A model generated the notes under the pieces. It ran no database searches, was not told the DNA's origin, and saw only the letters and a program-made list of their open reading frames with translations. A stretch of 64,000 nucleotides of DNA from Alphaproteobacteria bacterium (GTDB lineage: Bacteria > Pseudomonadota > Alphaproteobacteria > Rhodospirillales > WMHbin7), in assembly GCA_015232335.1 (NCBI GenBank), contig JADFZV010000003.1:62001-126000 (forward strand), written 5' to 3'. Shown here one piece after another: positions 24,948 to 35,416 of the stretch. Numbering within the stretch: position 1 is the first letter of the stretch; the number at the start of each line of letters is the position of its first letter. The translations under genes and the position numbers were made by a program.

Positions 24948-25011
24948 TTGCTAAACCGTTGTACGGGGTAAACCCGTACCGAGGGTTCGAATCCCTCTCT
25001 CTCCGCCAAAC
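24948..25011 (+). repeat. Right attachment repeat (attR), tRNA-Ser 3' fragment
   Basis: These 64 bp are identical to 15545-15608. They contain the tRNA from the anticodon loop to the CCA but lack the acceptor 5' strand and D-arm, so this is not a functional tRNA gene. Confidence 0.95.
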
Positions 25012-25384
25012 ATTCGCTGTAGATGTTTGATTTTATTGGCTTATTAGTTTTTTGTGATTTTTAATTTCCATCTATAATCCCATCAAAAACATCTGGATTT
25101 AGCAAGACTCGGATGGGTTCTTTTGCTCCTCGGTGGACATTGGCTTTCTAGCTGGTCCGAGGAAGCTGTCTTCGTCCTGCCATTTACCCGGCACTCAGAA
25201 AGGGATTCTCAGGAGAGCCAAGTGAGCGCCAGATCCGCCTCACTCGCCGCGGCATTGACGTTGCCAAAAGTAAAGCAGAATCCTTCTTTCCAAGACGTTC
25301 GGGAAGGATTCACAGGGCAAGGCCCGGTCGTCGTTGTTCCGTTTCCGAAGCAGGTTCATCCCCGCTGCTTGTGCAAGCGACGGC
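25012..25384. other. Intergenic region between attR and glgP
   Basis: This 373-bp region starts AT-rich and then becomes ordinary chromosome. I find no supported gene; a 91-codon plus-strand frame (25123-25398) has no domain and runs into the convergent glgP end. A hairpin with GAATCCTTC and GAAGGATTC arms at 25278-25311 lies about 75 bp past the glgP stop on the minus strand and may terminate it. Confidence 0.45.
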
Positions 25385-27898
<2,514 letters not shown>

Positions 27899-28027
27899 CG
27901 ACAATTGTCCCCGATTGCAGCCATTGAAGCCCCCCTGGACAGGATAACCCAGTTGGTGAGAGCCGGGAAGCGACGCTGACTTGAGCGCCTGGGTCCGGCT
28001 CCATTTTTGCTGTGGGCTCTAAAATAT

Positions 28028-28068
28028 GCATTTCCACCTAGAAAGTCCATGACATGTCATGGAAATGC
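28028..28068. promoter_or_regulatory. Nested palindrome upstream of glgP
   Basis: TCCATGACATGTCATGGA (28046-28063) is a perfect 18-bp palindrome. It is partly enclosed by GCATTTCC (28028-28035) and GGAAATGC (28061-28068). A further GGAAATGC recurs near 28131. It lies about 150 bp upstream of the glgP start in the divergent-free gap and looks like an operator for an unknown dimeric regulator. Confidence 0.45.
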
Positions 28069-28164
28069 TGGCGGAGGCTGGGACATTCATCGGCATTTCT
28101 TAATGTGGCGCTTCGGCGCAGCCGTCTGGAAATGCTCACTCTGTTGGGTGCATTGGCCCTGCGT

Positions 28165-28194
28165 CATAAAAAAATGCCCGGCCTTTTGGGCCGG
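28165..28194 (-). terminator. Rho-independent terminator after the symporter operon
   Basis: On the minus strand the stem CCGGCCC-AAAA-GGCCGGG is followed by CATTTTTTTAT, a textbook intrinsic terminator. It is the second of two hairpins after the symporter stop codon. Confidence 0.88.
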
Positions 28195-28209
28195 ACACTG
28201 GAAGTAAAA

Positions 28210-28240
28210 CCGACCGGTTCTTAAAAAAGGAACCGGTCGG
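28210..28240 (-). terminator. Hairpin immediately downstream of the symporter gene
   Basis: The perfect stem CCGACCGGTTC/GAACCGGTCGG surrounds TTAAAAAAG, 16 bp past the stop codon. It acts together with the downstream T-tailed hairpin as the end of the operon. Confidence 0.75.
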
Positions 28241-28255
28241 TGTCGTTGTCTTGGA

Positions 28256-30322
28256 TTAAGCCCGCTTCAGATTAGGATAGCGGACATCCTCGATCAGATG
28301 CTGAATCTCCTTCGAAGGTGCAGGAGTGATCAGGCTGACCACGAAGATGATGATGAATCCGAGCGGGATGCCGAACAAGCCGGCCGAGATCGGGTTGATA
28401 TCCCACCACAGTTCAGCCGGAACCGAGCGAGGTGTTCCAAAGAACATTTCGCGCAGCCAAGGCTGGGTCGTCATCATGTAGAAGAAGGTAATGCCGACAC
28501 CTGCCGCCATGCCAAGCGTGGCGGCGATGCCGGTTGCGCGCTTCCAGAAGATGCCGCAAACGAGTGCTGGGAAGAACCCGGCAGCCGCCAGCGAGAAGGC
28601 CGCAGACACCAGGAAGAGGATGTCGGCAGGCTTCTGAGCCGCTACCAGGGCCGCCAGGACGGCGACGACCAGCAGAAGCGTCTTCGAAAGCATGACGCGG
28701 CGGGCCACCGGCGCGTTCGGATCGATCATCTTGTAATAGAGATCGTGCGACAGCGCGTTGGCGATGGTCAGCAATAGACCATCGGCGGTGGAGAGCGCGG
28801 CGGCAAGACCACCGGCGGCCACCAAGCCCGAAACGACATAAGGCAGACCGGCAATTTCCGGCGTGGCAAGCACGACGATATCGCCGCCGATGGCGATTTC
28901 CGCCCTCTGCACGATGCCGTCGCCATTGATGTCAGACAGTGACAGCAATGATGGATCGACCGCCTGCCAACTCCTGACCCATTCAGGCAGAGCGGCAAAG
29001 GTCGTTCCGACAATGTCGTTGTAAACCACGAACTTCACCAGCACGGCCAGGGCCGGGGCGGAGAAGTAAAGCAGGAAGATGAAGAACAGCGACCAGGTTA
29101 CCGATGCGCGAGCGTCCTTCACCGAAGGTGTCGTGTAATAGCGCATCAGAATGTGGGGCAGAGCGGCTGTGCCGACCATGAGACACAGGATCAGTGCCAG
29201 GAAATTCTTCTTGGCAATCGTCCTTGCCGCTTCGTCCTTGGCTGCGAAGGCTTCACCATGTGCCGCGATGGGAGCTGCACGGGCGGCAAGGCCCGCTTGC
29301 TTGTTCCAGGCGGCCTTGGCTTCCGTCTCGTCCTTCGGGAACTTGGCGATAGCCGCTTCCACCTTGGCGACGGCGGCGTCGTCCTTGGCTTCCTTGGCTG
29401 CGGCCAGATCCTTGTCCAGATTGGCTTTGCCGTCGGCAAGCGACTTCGGAATATCCGCAAGCAATGCCTTGGCTTCGGCAGCCCGTTTGGCGAAGATCCC
29501 TCGGACCTCGATTTCCTTGGCGTCGGCATTCAGCTTGATTTCAAGCTCGGTGACCTTCTGAAGCTGCATGCCGTAAACGGCCTGCGGAATCGGAATGCCG
29601 GTCTGCTTGGCGCTGAGCCACACCAAAGGCGTCATGTAGGCGATGATCAAGATGATGTACTGGGCCACCTGCGTCCAGGTAACGGCGCGCATGCCGCCCA
29701 GGAACGAGCAGACCAGAATACCGCCCAGACCAACGAAAATGCCCAGCGTGAAGTCGACGCCGCTTAAGCGCGTGGTGATCAGGCCAACGCCGTAAATCTG
29801 CGCCACCACATAGGTGAAGGAGCAGAGAATGGCGATGACGATGCCCACGAAGCGCGGCGCATGGCCGCCGTAACGAGCCCCCAGAAAGTCCGGAATGGTG
29901 AACTGGCCGAACTTGCGCAGATAGGGTGCCAGGAACAGAGCCACCAGACAGTAGCCGCCGGTCCAGCCCATGATGAAGGCCAGGCCAGAATAGCCGGTCA
30001 GGTAGAGCGTGCCCGCCATACCGATGAATGAGGCAGCGCTCATCCAGTCGGCGCCGGTCGCCATGCCGTTGAACAGCGCGGGAACGCGCCGTCCAGCAAC
30101 ATAATATTCATCGGCGTCGTTGGTGCGGCTCATGATGCCGATGCCGGCATAAAGCAGCACGGTCATGGCCAGGAACAGATAGCCGATCCAATTACGGGGA
30201 AGGCCCATCTGTTCGGCCACGGCCAGGATCAACACGAAAGAAATGAATCCGCCCGTGTAGAAGCCGTAGACCTTCGTAAGCTGCGAGGTGAAACCCTTAT
30301 TCGTTTGCGGTTGTGCGGCCAT
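28256..30322 (-). CDS. Sodium/solute symporter large subunit (VC_2705 type) with charged insert
   Basis: The 688-residue SSS-family inner-membrane protein is related to ActP acetate permease. The start overlaps the stop of the DUF4212 small subunit by one base, the diagnostic arrangement of VC_2705-type symporters. SSS features include ATGADWMSAASFIGMAGTLYL near residue 90 and GLAAALSTADGLLLTIANAL near residue 555. Between two membrane segments (about residues 265-390) there is a hydrophilic Ala/Lys/Glu-rich helical insert (for example LDKDLAAAKEAKDDAAVAKV). A later loop reads SLSDINGDGIVQRAEI, which matches an EF-hand calcium loop. Substrate is probably a short organic acid; the CBS-DUF294 gene divergent to this operon is a likely regulator. 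Confidence 0.9.
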   Translation of the reverse strand: MAAQPQTNKGFTSQLTKVYGFYTGGFISFVLILAVAEQMGLPRNWIGYLFLAMTVLLYAGIGIMSRTNDADEYYVAGRRVPALFNGMATGADWMSAASFIGMAGTLYLTGYSGLAFIMGWTGGYCLVALFLAPYLRKFGQFTIPDFLGARYGGHAPRFVGIVIAILCSFTYVVAQIYGVGLITTRLSGVDFTLGIFVGLGGILVCSFLGGMRAVTWTQVAQYIILIIAYMTPLVWLSAKQTGIPIPQAVYGMQLQKVTELEIKLNADAKEIEVRGIFAKRAAEAKALLADIPKSLADGKANLDKDLAAAKEAKDDAAVAKVEAAIAKFPKDETEAKAAWNKQAGLAARAAPIAAHGEAFAAKDEAARTIAKKNFLALILCLMVGTAALPHILMRYYTTPSVKDARASVTWSLFFIFLLYFSAPALAVLVKFVVYNDIVGTTFAALPEWVRSWQAVDPSLLSLSDINGDGIVQRAEIAIGGDIVVLATPEIAGLPYVVSGLVAAGGLAAALSTADGLLLTIANALSHDLYYKMIDPNAPVARRVMLSKTLLLVVAVLAALVAAQKPADILFLVSAAFSLAAAGFFPALVCGIFWKRATGIAATLGMAAGVGITFFYMMTTQPWLREMFFGTPRSVPAELWWDINPISAGLFGIPLGFIIIFVVSLITPAPSKEIQHLIEDVRYPNLKRA

Positions 30323-30582
30323 TATTCTTCTCCCTCGTCGACGCCATACTCCTGGTCGAGCTTGTTCATGTATCTGGCGTAATACCAGATGATCCACACA
30401 TAGACGATCAGCGAGCCTTGCGCCCCCATGTAGAAGCTGAAGGGCCAGCCCAGGAAATTAAAGCTCAGTTCGCGCGCGAACCAGCCGATGACGAAAGTCA
30501 CAAAAAACCAAATCCCCAGCAGGACCGCCGTGATTTTAAGGTTTCTGTGCCAATACTCTTGTTGCTTCTCTGTTAACTGCAT
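30322..30582 (-). CDS. DUF4212 small subunit of the sodium/solute symporter
   Basis: The 86-residue protein has two membrane helices and the family pattern YWHRNLKITAVLLGIWFFVTF, WPFSFYMGAQGSLIVYVWIIW and acidic end EYGVDEGEE. It forms the small subunit of the two-component symporter encoded immediately downstream (one-base overlap TAATG). GGGGAGGAG precedes the ATG at 30582, the strongest ribosome site in this area. An orphan relative lies at 12521-12784. Confidence 0.92.
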   Translation of the reverse strand: MQLTEKQQEYWHRNLKITAVLLGIWFFVTFVIGWFARELSFNFLGWPFSFYMGAQGSLIVYVWIIWYYARYMNKLDQEYGVDEGEE

Positions 30583-30651
30583 AACTCCTCCCCGTTTTTC
30601 AAGGATGCTTCGTGAACCTGGTTACTCGTACTCAACTTTCGCGAATGCAGG

Positions 30652-31254
30652 TCAGAACGGCAGATTGACGCCCGACTTGATTCCCGTCTCCTTCTCCAAC
30701 TGCAGGGCGATCTTGGGCTCGAATTTGGCAAGCTTCATGATCACCTTTTCCGCCTTCTCCTGCTGGCCGAGCCTGAGATAGGCATGGGCCAGCTGATACC
30801 AACCGTAAGGACTCATCGGCTGGAGTTCCGTGTTGCGCTTGAGCGCCGAGACGGCCTCTTCGACCTCTCCCACCTTGATGAGGGACAGGGCAAGGCCGTA
30901 CCAGGCGCGGTCAAGCTTGGAGTCATGTTCCGTGGCGCGCCGGAAGGCCAAAATCGCCTCCTGATGCTCATCGATCTTCTGGAGCAGATAGCCAAGATTG
31001 AACCATGTCCCGGGCTGATTGGGCTCAAGCGCCAAAGACTGATGCAGCAGGGCCACGGCCTCCCGGTTTTTTCCCTGCTCGGCCAGGATATGGGCGATTG
31101 ATGCCGGCACCTTGGGGTTTCTCGAATCGAGAACGCGCACGCGCTCCCAATATTCAATGGAAATCGCATCGCGCTTGAAGATCAGACTCCAGATGGCGAT
31201 CTGGCGGAAGAACCAGCGATCAAGCTTTTGCCGGACGCTTAGGGACTGGCTCAT
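30652..31254 (-). CDS. TPR-repeat protein
   Basis: The 200-residue protein is made largely of tetratricopeptide repeats from about residue 45 onward: NPKVPASIAHILAEQGKNRE, QPGTWFNLGYLLQKIDEHQEA, DRAWYGLALSLIKVGEVEEA and SPYGWYQLAHAYLRLGQQEKA. The N-terminus (RQKLDRWFFRQIAIWSLIF) is aromatic and may contact the membrane, but there is no signal peptide. It overlaps the upstream small membrane-protein gene by 4 bp and precedes the symporter pair, so it is probably an assembly or scaffolding factor for this transporter set (inference). Confidence 0.82.
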   Translation of the reverse strand: MSQSLSVRQKLDRWFFRQIAIWSLIFKRDAISIEYWERVRVLDSRNPKVPASIAHILAEQGKNREAVALLHQSLALEPNQPGTWFNLGYLLQKIDEHQEAILAFRRATEHDSKLDRAWYGLALSLIKVGEVEEAVSALKRNTELQPMSPYGWYQLAHAYLRLGQQEKAEKVIMKLAKFEPKIALQLEKETGIKSGVNLPF

Positions 31255-31538
31255 GCGCCGCTGCCTCCTTGCGTCAATTCATGCTTGAAATAGGCCAGGA
31301 CAGCCCAGGCCCAGAATGTCAGGAAGAAGCTGACGACGGGCACATGCTTGTCAATCACGGCCTTGGGAGTGATGTAGCGCACAAGCCTCACAATCGGTGA
31401 GGTTAGAAATCGCATGGCCCGATAGATCGGATTCTGCTCGTGGCGGCCAAAGCTCATGACATAAACAACGAATTGGCCGATAAGCATATAGCCTATGAAT
31501 TCGAGCATTCCCTTTAAGACGATCAACATCGACAGCAT
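31251..31538 (-). CDS. Small integral membrane protein
   Basis: The 95-residue product has two or three hydrophobic segments (MLIVLKGMLEFIGYMLIGQFVVYV near the start and VVSFFLTFWAWAVLAYF near the end) joined by a basic loop with FGRHEQNPIYRAMRFLTSPIVRLVR. The loop resembles YggT-type small membrane proteins, but the match is weak. It is the first gene of the minus-strand unit that continues with the TPR protein and the symporter, overlapping the TPR gene by 4 bp. Confidence 0.75.
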   Translation of the reverse strand: MLSMLIVLKGMLEFIGYMLIGQFVVYVMSFGRHEQNPIYRAMRFLTSPIVRLVRYITPKAVIDKHVPVVSFFLTFWAWAVLAYFKHELTQGGSGA

Positions 31539-32018
31539 ATTACACTCATTCCTGGCTCTGGCATACGACCGCTGTTTTCGCAGTCTTTACGCCAGTCAAC
31601 GTTTCTAGAATGCGGCCTTTTTTCGACCGCTTATTCTTAAAATTACACCCGCGCCCATGCATTAGCTTCTCGGAATATACAGGCAGGCGAAAAAGAACGC
31701 ACACGATGTATAGGATGCATAAACGCAGGGCAACCTTACACGACACGAAACGGTGCTGCAATACCTCGTTATATTATCATCTTTTCACGTTTATTCAGGG
31801 GGATAATCATGATTTTTAGGGTAAGTGGCTTGTGTTTTCCAAGCTAAGCTGGCGACTTAACTTTATCTGGAATCCCATTCGCCCCAGGTGCCCTTTCCAG
31901 CGCTGCCTGCAAGAGGCACTGGCGCTCTCGTCCCCTTGACATGATCAAGATTATGCGCATGGTCTGCTCATGAACGACTTGGACAGCCTCCAACACCCAG
32001 CATGCAAAGGAATTGCCC
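31539..32018. other. Divergent regulatory region between the symporter operon and CBS-DUF294 copy 2
   Basis: This 480-bp gap has no supported gene and must hold promoters for both directions. Its left half (31620-31810) is AT-rich. Near 31935-31949 there is CTTGACATGATCAAG, an imperfect FNR-like palindrome with a 5-base instead of 6-base centre, so I do not call it an FNR site. Confidence 0.5.
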
Positions 32019-33467
32019 GTGCGGCGTGAGACCGAGTCCCTTGAAAGCCTTGATAGTTTTCCCTATCGCCATCGCGTTTCCGAGGTTATGAGCGCACCCA
32101 TTGCCATGATGGCGCGCACAGCCGATCTGGTCGAGGCCAGCCGTGTCATGGCCGAAAAGGGCATCAGCTCGATCATCGTCACGGAAATGGATGCGCCGGT
32201 TGGAATCGTCACCGAGCGCGACGTGCTTCGCATCGTCGCTCGTTCGGGCAGCATCGGCTTGCACATGCCGCTTTCCGCCATTATGAGCAGCCCGGTCATA
32301 ACGGTAAACGAGGAGGCGCTTGTTTTCGTTGCCATGGGACGGATGGAGCACCTGAATTTGCGCCATCTGCTGGTGACGGACCGTCACCACAACCCCGTCG
32401 GGGTCATTACATCGCGCGGTCTTTTGAAGTTAAGGGTCGGATCGGGACTGGCGCTTGGCGATGAGATTGGATCGGCGCCATCACCCGAGGAGCTAAAGGC
32501 CGCCCGTTCCTTGCTTCCCACTCTTTCAGAGAAGCTGATGGAGGAAGATGTCGGCGCTACCGACATCGCCGGAATCGTAACCAGCGCGTTGTGCGACACC
32601 ACCGCCCGGGCCGCCGAATTGTCGGAAGCCTCGATGATCGAGGATGGTTGGGGTGCGGCGCCAACCAAATATTGTGTCCTTGTCCTGGGATCGGGGGGAC
32701 GGGGCGAAAGTCTGTTTTCCGCAGATCAGGACAACGCCATCGTCCATCTGGGCACTGACCAGGACACCGCCTGGTTCGCCGAGTTGGGCAGGCGGCTCTG
32801 CGCACTCCTTGCAGAGGCGGGCGTTCCGCTTTGCAAAGGAGGCGTGATGGCCTCCAACGAGACATGGTGCCGGTCGTATGATGCGTGGCGAAAGGCGATA
32901 GATCGCTGGGTTTCGGAAGCCAATGGGGACGATATCTTGAATGTCGATATCTTCATCGACTTCAAGGCGGTTCATGGTTCCCTGGATCTTGCCGACGGTC
33001 TTCGGGACCATCTTCTGGCAAAGGGCGCTCGGTCATCGCCCTTCTTGCACATCCTGGCGGCCAGTTCAGCCGATATGAAAGTGCCTCTTGGTCTCTTTGG
33101 CCAATTCGTGACGCAAGAGGGGCGGATTGACGTTAAACTGCACGGCATGATGCCCCTGGTCGGCGCGGTGCGCGTTCTGGCCCTGAAGCATAAAGTCGCG
33201 GCAACCGCTACCAGCGAGCGTCTTGCGGGTCTCGCAGAAGGCGGTCACCTGCCAGCAGGCGAGGCCAAGAGCCTTGCCGCACTTCACCATTTTCTGCTTG
33301 GCCTGATGGTTCGCCAGCAACTGGCCTGCATTAAGGCCGGGACAGCGCCCTCAAATAAAATTGACCCGAGCACACTGACAAATGATGAAAGAAAGCTGCT
33401 TAAGGCTGGTTTCAAGCAAGTCAAAGCACTGACTTGGGTGCTGGAAAACGCGCTCTCGTCGGTCTAA
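32019..33467 (+). CDS. CBS-pair/DUF294 nucleotidyltransferase-like signalling protein (copy 2)
   Basis: The roughly 482-residue protein is a paralogue of the one at 12993-14459, with the same order. Two CBS domains (FPYRHRVSEVMSAP, GISSIIVTEMDAPVGIVTERDVL), a nucleotidyltransferase-like domain (LVLGSGGRGESLFSADQDNA near residue 225) and DUF294_C (DIFIDFKAVHG) are visible. GTG at 32019 is preferred, with AAGGA 7 nt upstream; TTG at 32013 is the alternative. It is divergent from the symporter operon, the usual context of this family, and is followed 24 bp later by a bacteriohemerythrin gene. It is probably cytoplasmic and nucleotide-responsive. Confidence 0.88.
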   Translation: MRRETESLESLDSFPYRHRVSEVMSAPIAMMARTADLVEASRVMAEKGISSIIVTEMDAPVGIVTERDVLRIVARSGSIGLHMPLSAIMSSPVITVNEEALVFVAMGRMEHLNLRHLLVTDRHHNPVGVITSRGLLKLRVGSGLALGDEIGSAPSPEELKAARSLLPTLSEKLMEEDVGATDIAGIVTSALCDTTARAAELSEASMIEDGWGAAPTKYCVLVLGSGGRGESLFSADQDNAIVHLGTDQDTAWFAELGRRLCALLAEAGVPLCKGGVMASNETWCRSYDAWRKAIDRWVSEANGDDILNVDIFIDFKAVHGSLDLADGLRDHLLAKGARSSPFLHILAASSADMKVPLGLFGQFVTQEGRIDVKLHGMMPLVGAVRVLALKHKVAATATSERLAGLAEGGHLPAGEAKSLAALHHFLLGLMVRQQLACIKAGTAPSNKIDPSTLTNDERKLLKAGFKQVKALTWVLENALSSV

Positions 33468-33491
33468 AGCGGAAAAAACAGGAGAGGAAAG

Positions 33492-33896
33492 ATGGGCATC
33501 GCCTGGAACGAGGGGGCATTCTGCCTGGGCATCGAGGATATCGACGCCGATCACAAGAAAAAGATCGAGGCCATCAACAAGGTTGAATCCCTGATCGATG
33601 CCCGGGCGGCCTCAACCACCATCGGCACGGCCCTTCAGGAATTGATCGATGGCACCGCCAGCCATTTCGCCCGAGAAGAGGATCTGATGCGCCGCACGAA
33701 ATATCCTGCACTCGCCAAACACGCCGAGTTGCATACGGAATTTCTGGAGCGCCTGGGGCAATTGCATGCCGCCAGCTTCAAGGACGAAGCGCAGATCGAT
33801 GCCCGGGCGGAACTCGATTTCTTTGCAGATTGGATGGCGGTGCATATTCAGAACGCCGATCGCAATTACATGCACTGGCTGAAACCCGAACTATGA
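33492..33896 (+). CDS. Bacteriohemerythrin
   Basis: The 134-residue single-domain hemerythrin has all di-iron ligand motifs in order: DADHK near residue 21, SHFAREEDLMRR near residue 57, KHAELHTEFL near residue 74 and WMAVHIQNADRNY near residue 115. It would bind O2 or other small ligands in the cytoplasm. GGAGAGGAAAG precedes the ATG. It is coupled by a 4-bp overlap to a second, degenerate hemerythrin gene and follows the CBS-DUF294 gene, suggesting an oxygen-linked regulatory unit. Confidence 0.93.
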   Translation: MGIAWNEGAFCLGIEDIDADHKKKIEAINKVESLIDARAASTTIGTALQELIDGTASHFAREEDLMRRTKYPALAKHAELHTEFLERLGQLHAASFKDEAQIDARAELDFFADWMAVHIQNADRNYMHWLKPEL

Positions 33897-34279
33897 TCGC
33901 CGAGATAGGCCTTCCCCCGCTGGATAGCGATCACCGCTTTCTGTTGGCTATGCTGGACGATCTGGCCAGGGCCGCCTTGGCTGGGGCCGACGCGGGCCTG
34001 CTGGAGGACCAGTCGCTGGAAGTGGCTTCCAGCCTGGAATCCCACTTCGCCAAGGAAGAGCGAATGCTGGAAGAGGCCCTTGATGCCAACCGCCATCGCC
34101 ATATCGCCCTGCATGGCGCGTTGCTTGACCGGTTGGCTAGGCTGTCTGGCGCACGGCTTGCCGAAATGGGCAAACAAGGCGCTCATGACTGTCTTCAGGC
34201 CTTTGCAAAAGACCTGGCCGATGAAATCCTTGCCTTCGACCTGCCCGCCATTCCCGGCATTCTGGCCGTTCAGAAATAG
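33893..34279 (+). CDS. Degenerate hemerythrin-like protein
   Basis: The 128-residue product keeps the first three hemerythrin blocks: PLDSDHRFLLAML near residue 9, SHFAKEERMLEEAL near residue 49 and RHRHIALHGALLD near residue 66. The last block, normally H-I-x-x-x-D, reads KDLADEILAFDLP and lacks the histidine. One iron site is therefore probably impaired, or the protein uses different ligands. The start overlaps the preceding hemerythrin stop (ATGA), so the two are co-translated and may pair. epmA follows 2 bp later. Confidence 0.8.
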   Translation: MIAEIGLPPLDSDHRFLLAMLDDLARAALAGADAGLLEDQSLEVASSLESHFAKEERMLEEALDANRHRHIALHGALLDRLARLSGARLAEMGKQGAHDCLQAFAKDLADEILAFDLPAIPGILAVQK

Positions 34280-34281
34280 CC

Positions 34282-35322
34282 ATGACAAGCCCCCCCTGGC
34301 ATCCGGAAAGCCTTGCTGGCCGTCTGGCGCATCTTGAAGCGCGGGGGCGGATAACCAAGGCTGTCCGAGCCTGGTTCGATCAGCAGGGATTCTTGGAAGT
34401 CGAAACCCCCTGCCTGCAAGCCTCGCCCGGCATGGAGCCGCATCTCAAGGCCTTTCAAACAACCTTAAGCGAGCCCTTCGGCGAAACGTCAAGCCGCATG
34501 TATCTTCACACCTCGCCCGAATTCGCCATGAAAAAGCTGCTGGCGGCGGGACTTCCTTGCATCTATCAACTGGCGCACTGCTTTCGCAACGAAGAACGAA
34601 GCCCCACGCATCATCCTGAATTCACCATGCTGGAATGGTACCGGGCCGGGGTGGGGCTTGATGTTTTGATGAAGGATTGCGAGGGGCTGGTGAAGGCGGC
34701 CCTTCGGGCCAGCGGGCACGAAACCCTGTCCTGGCAGGCAAAGCGCTGCGATCCCTCAGCACCCTGGCAAAGGCTGACCGTTTCCGACGCCTTCTTCGAA
34801 TTTGCAGGTATCGATCTTTTGGGCACGATCACCGACCCCGACGAACCCGATCCCCGCCCCCTGGCCGAGGCGGCAGGGCGAATCGGCCTTTCCACCCAGG
34901 CAACGGATCGTTGGGAGGATGTCTTCTTTCGACTCTTTCTGGATCGGATAGAACCCCATTTGGGAAGCAATGTCCCTGTTTTTCTTACGGGTTATCCCCT
35001 CTGCATGGCAGCCCTGGCCCGGCAAGATCCTTGTGACTCCCGTCTTGCCATGCGTTTCGAGCTGTATGCCGCTGGGCTGGAACTGGCCAACGCCTTTGCC
35101 GAACTAACCGATTCCAAGGAACAACGGCGCCGATTTAAACGAGACCAGAAGTTGAAGGAACAGCTTTACGGCGAAAAATATCCAGTCGACGAGGACTTTC
35201 TTACAGCACTTTCGCATATGCCGGAATGTTCAGGTATCGCCTTGGGTTTTGACCGGCTGGTCATGCTGGCAACCCAGGCAACAAGCATCGAACAGGTATT
35301 ATGGCTACCACTTGGGCATTAA
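34282..35322 (+). CDS. epmA: Elongation factor P--(R)-beta-lysine ligase
   Basis: The 346-residue product is a class II lysyl-tRNA synthetase-like catalytic core without an anticodon-binding domain, the EpmA/GenX/PoxA pattern. EpmA attaches beta-lysine to a conserved lysine of EF-P so that ribosomes pass polyproline stretches. Class II motif 2 is CFRNEERSPTHHPEFTMLEW near residue 104 and motif 3 is GIALGFDRLVMLATQ near residue 317. VETPCLQASPGMEPHL and YLHTSPEFAMKKLLAAG are further family blocks. The partner epmB and efp are not in the window. It is probably the last gene of the CBS-DUF294/hemerythrin transcription unit. Confidence 0.93.
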   Translation: MTSPPWHPESLAGRLAHLEARGRITKAVRAWFDQQGFLEVETPCLQASPGMEPHLKAFQTTLSEPFGETSSRMYLHTSPEFAMKKLLAAGLPCIYQLAHCFRNEERSPTHHPEFTMLEWYRAGVGLDVLMKDCEGLVKAALRASGHETLSWQAKRCDPSAPWQRLTVSDAFFEFAGIDLLGTITDPDEPDPRPLAEAAGRIGLSTQATDRWEDVFFRLFLDRIEPHLGSNVPVFLTGYPLCMAALARQDPCDSRLAMRFELYAAGLELANAFAELTDSKEQRRRFKRDQKLKEQLYGEKYPVDEDFLTALSHMPECSGIALGFDRLVMLATQATSIEQVLWLPLGH

Positions 35323-35416
35323 GTGTTGTAATGCTTGCCAAGCGTCACCCATTTTTCTAAGAAGGAAGAGGTTGCGGGGGCAGCCCGACCTGAAATAACC
35401 AATAGATCGAGTGATC

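Larger units (their letters stand above)
15545..25011 (+). mobile_element. Integrated mobilizable element (rolling-circle plasmid type) in tRNA-Ser(GCU)
   Basis: The element is bounded by identical 64-bp direct repeats that are the 3' part of tRNA-Ser. An integrase lies at the right end, reading inward. The cargo includes an excisionase-like HTH protein, a Rep_1-type HUH replication protein, a MobQ-type relaxase with oriT-like intergenic region, a CRISPR-like mini-array and several small unknown genes. Base composition is visibly less GC-rich than the flanking chromosome. No conjugation (T4SS) genes are present, so transfer would need a helper. The combination of Rep, Mob and Int fits an integrative mobilizable element that can replicate when excised. 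Confidence 0.93.

Noticed and set aside
24948..25011. Second tRNA-Ser gene
   Set aside because: Only the 3' part of the tRNA is present; the acceptor 5' strand and D-arm are missing, so it is an attachment repeat.
31935..31949. FNR-type box CTTGACATGATCAAG
   Set aside because: The half-sites are separated by 5 rather than 6 bases, so the spacing is wrong for FNR; a chance palindrome is more likely.
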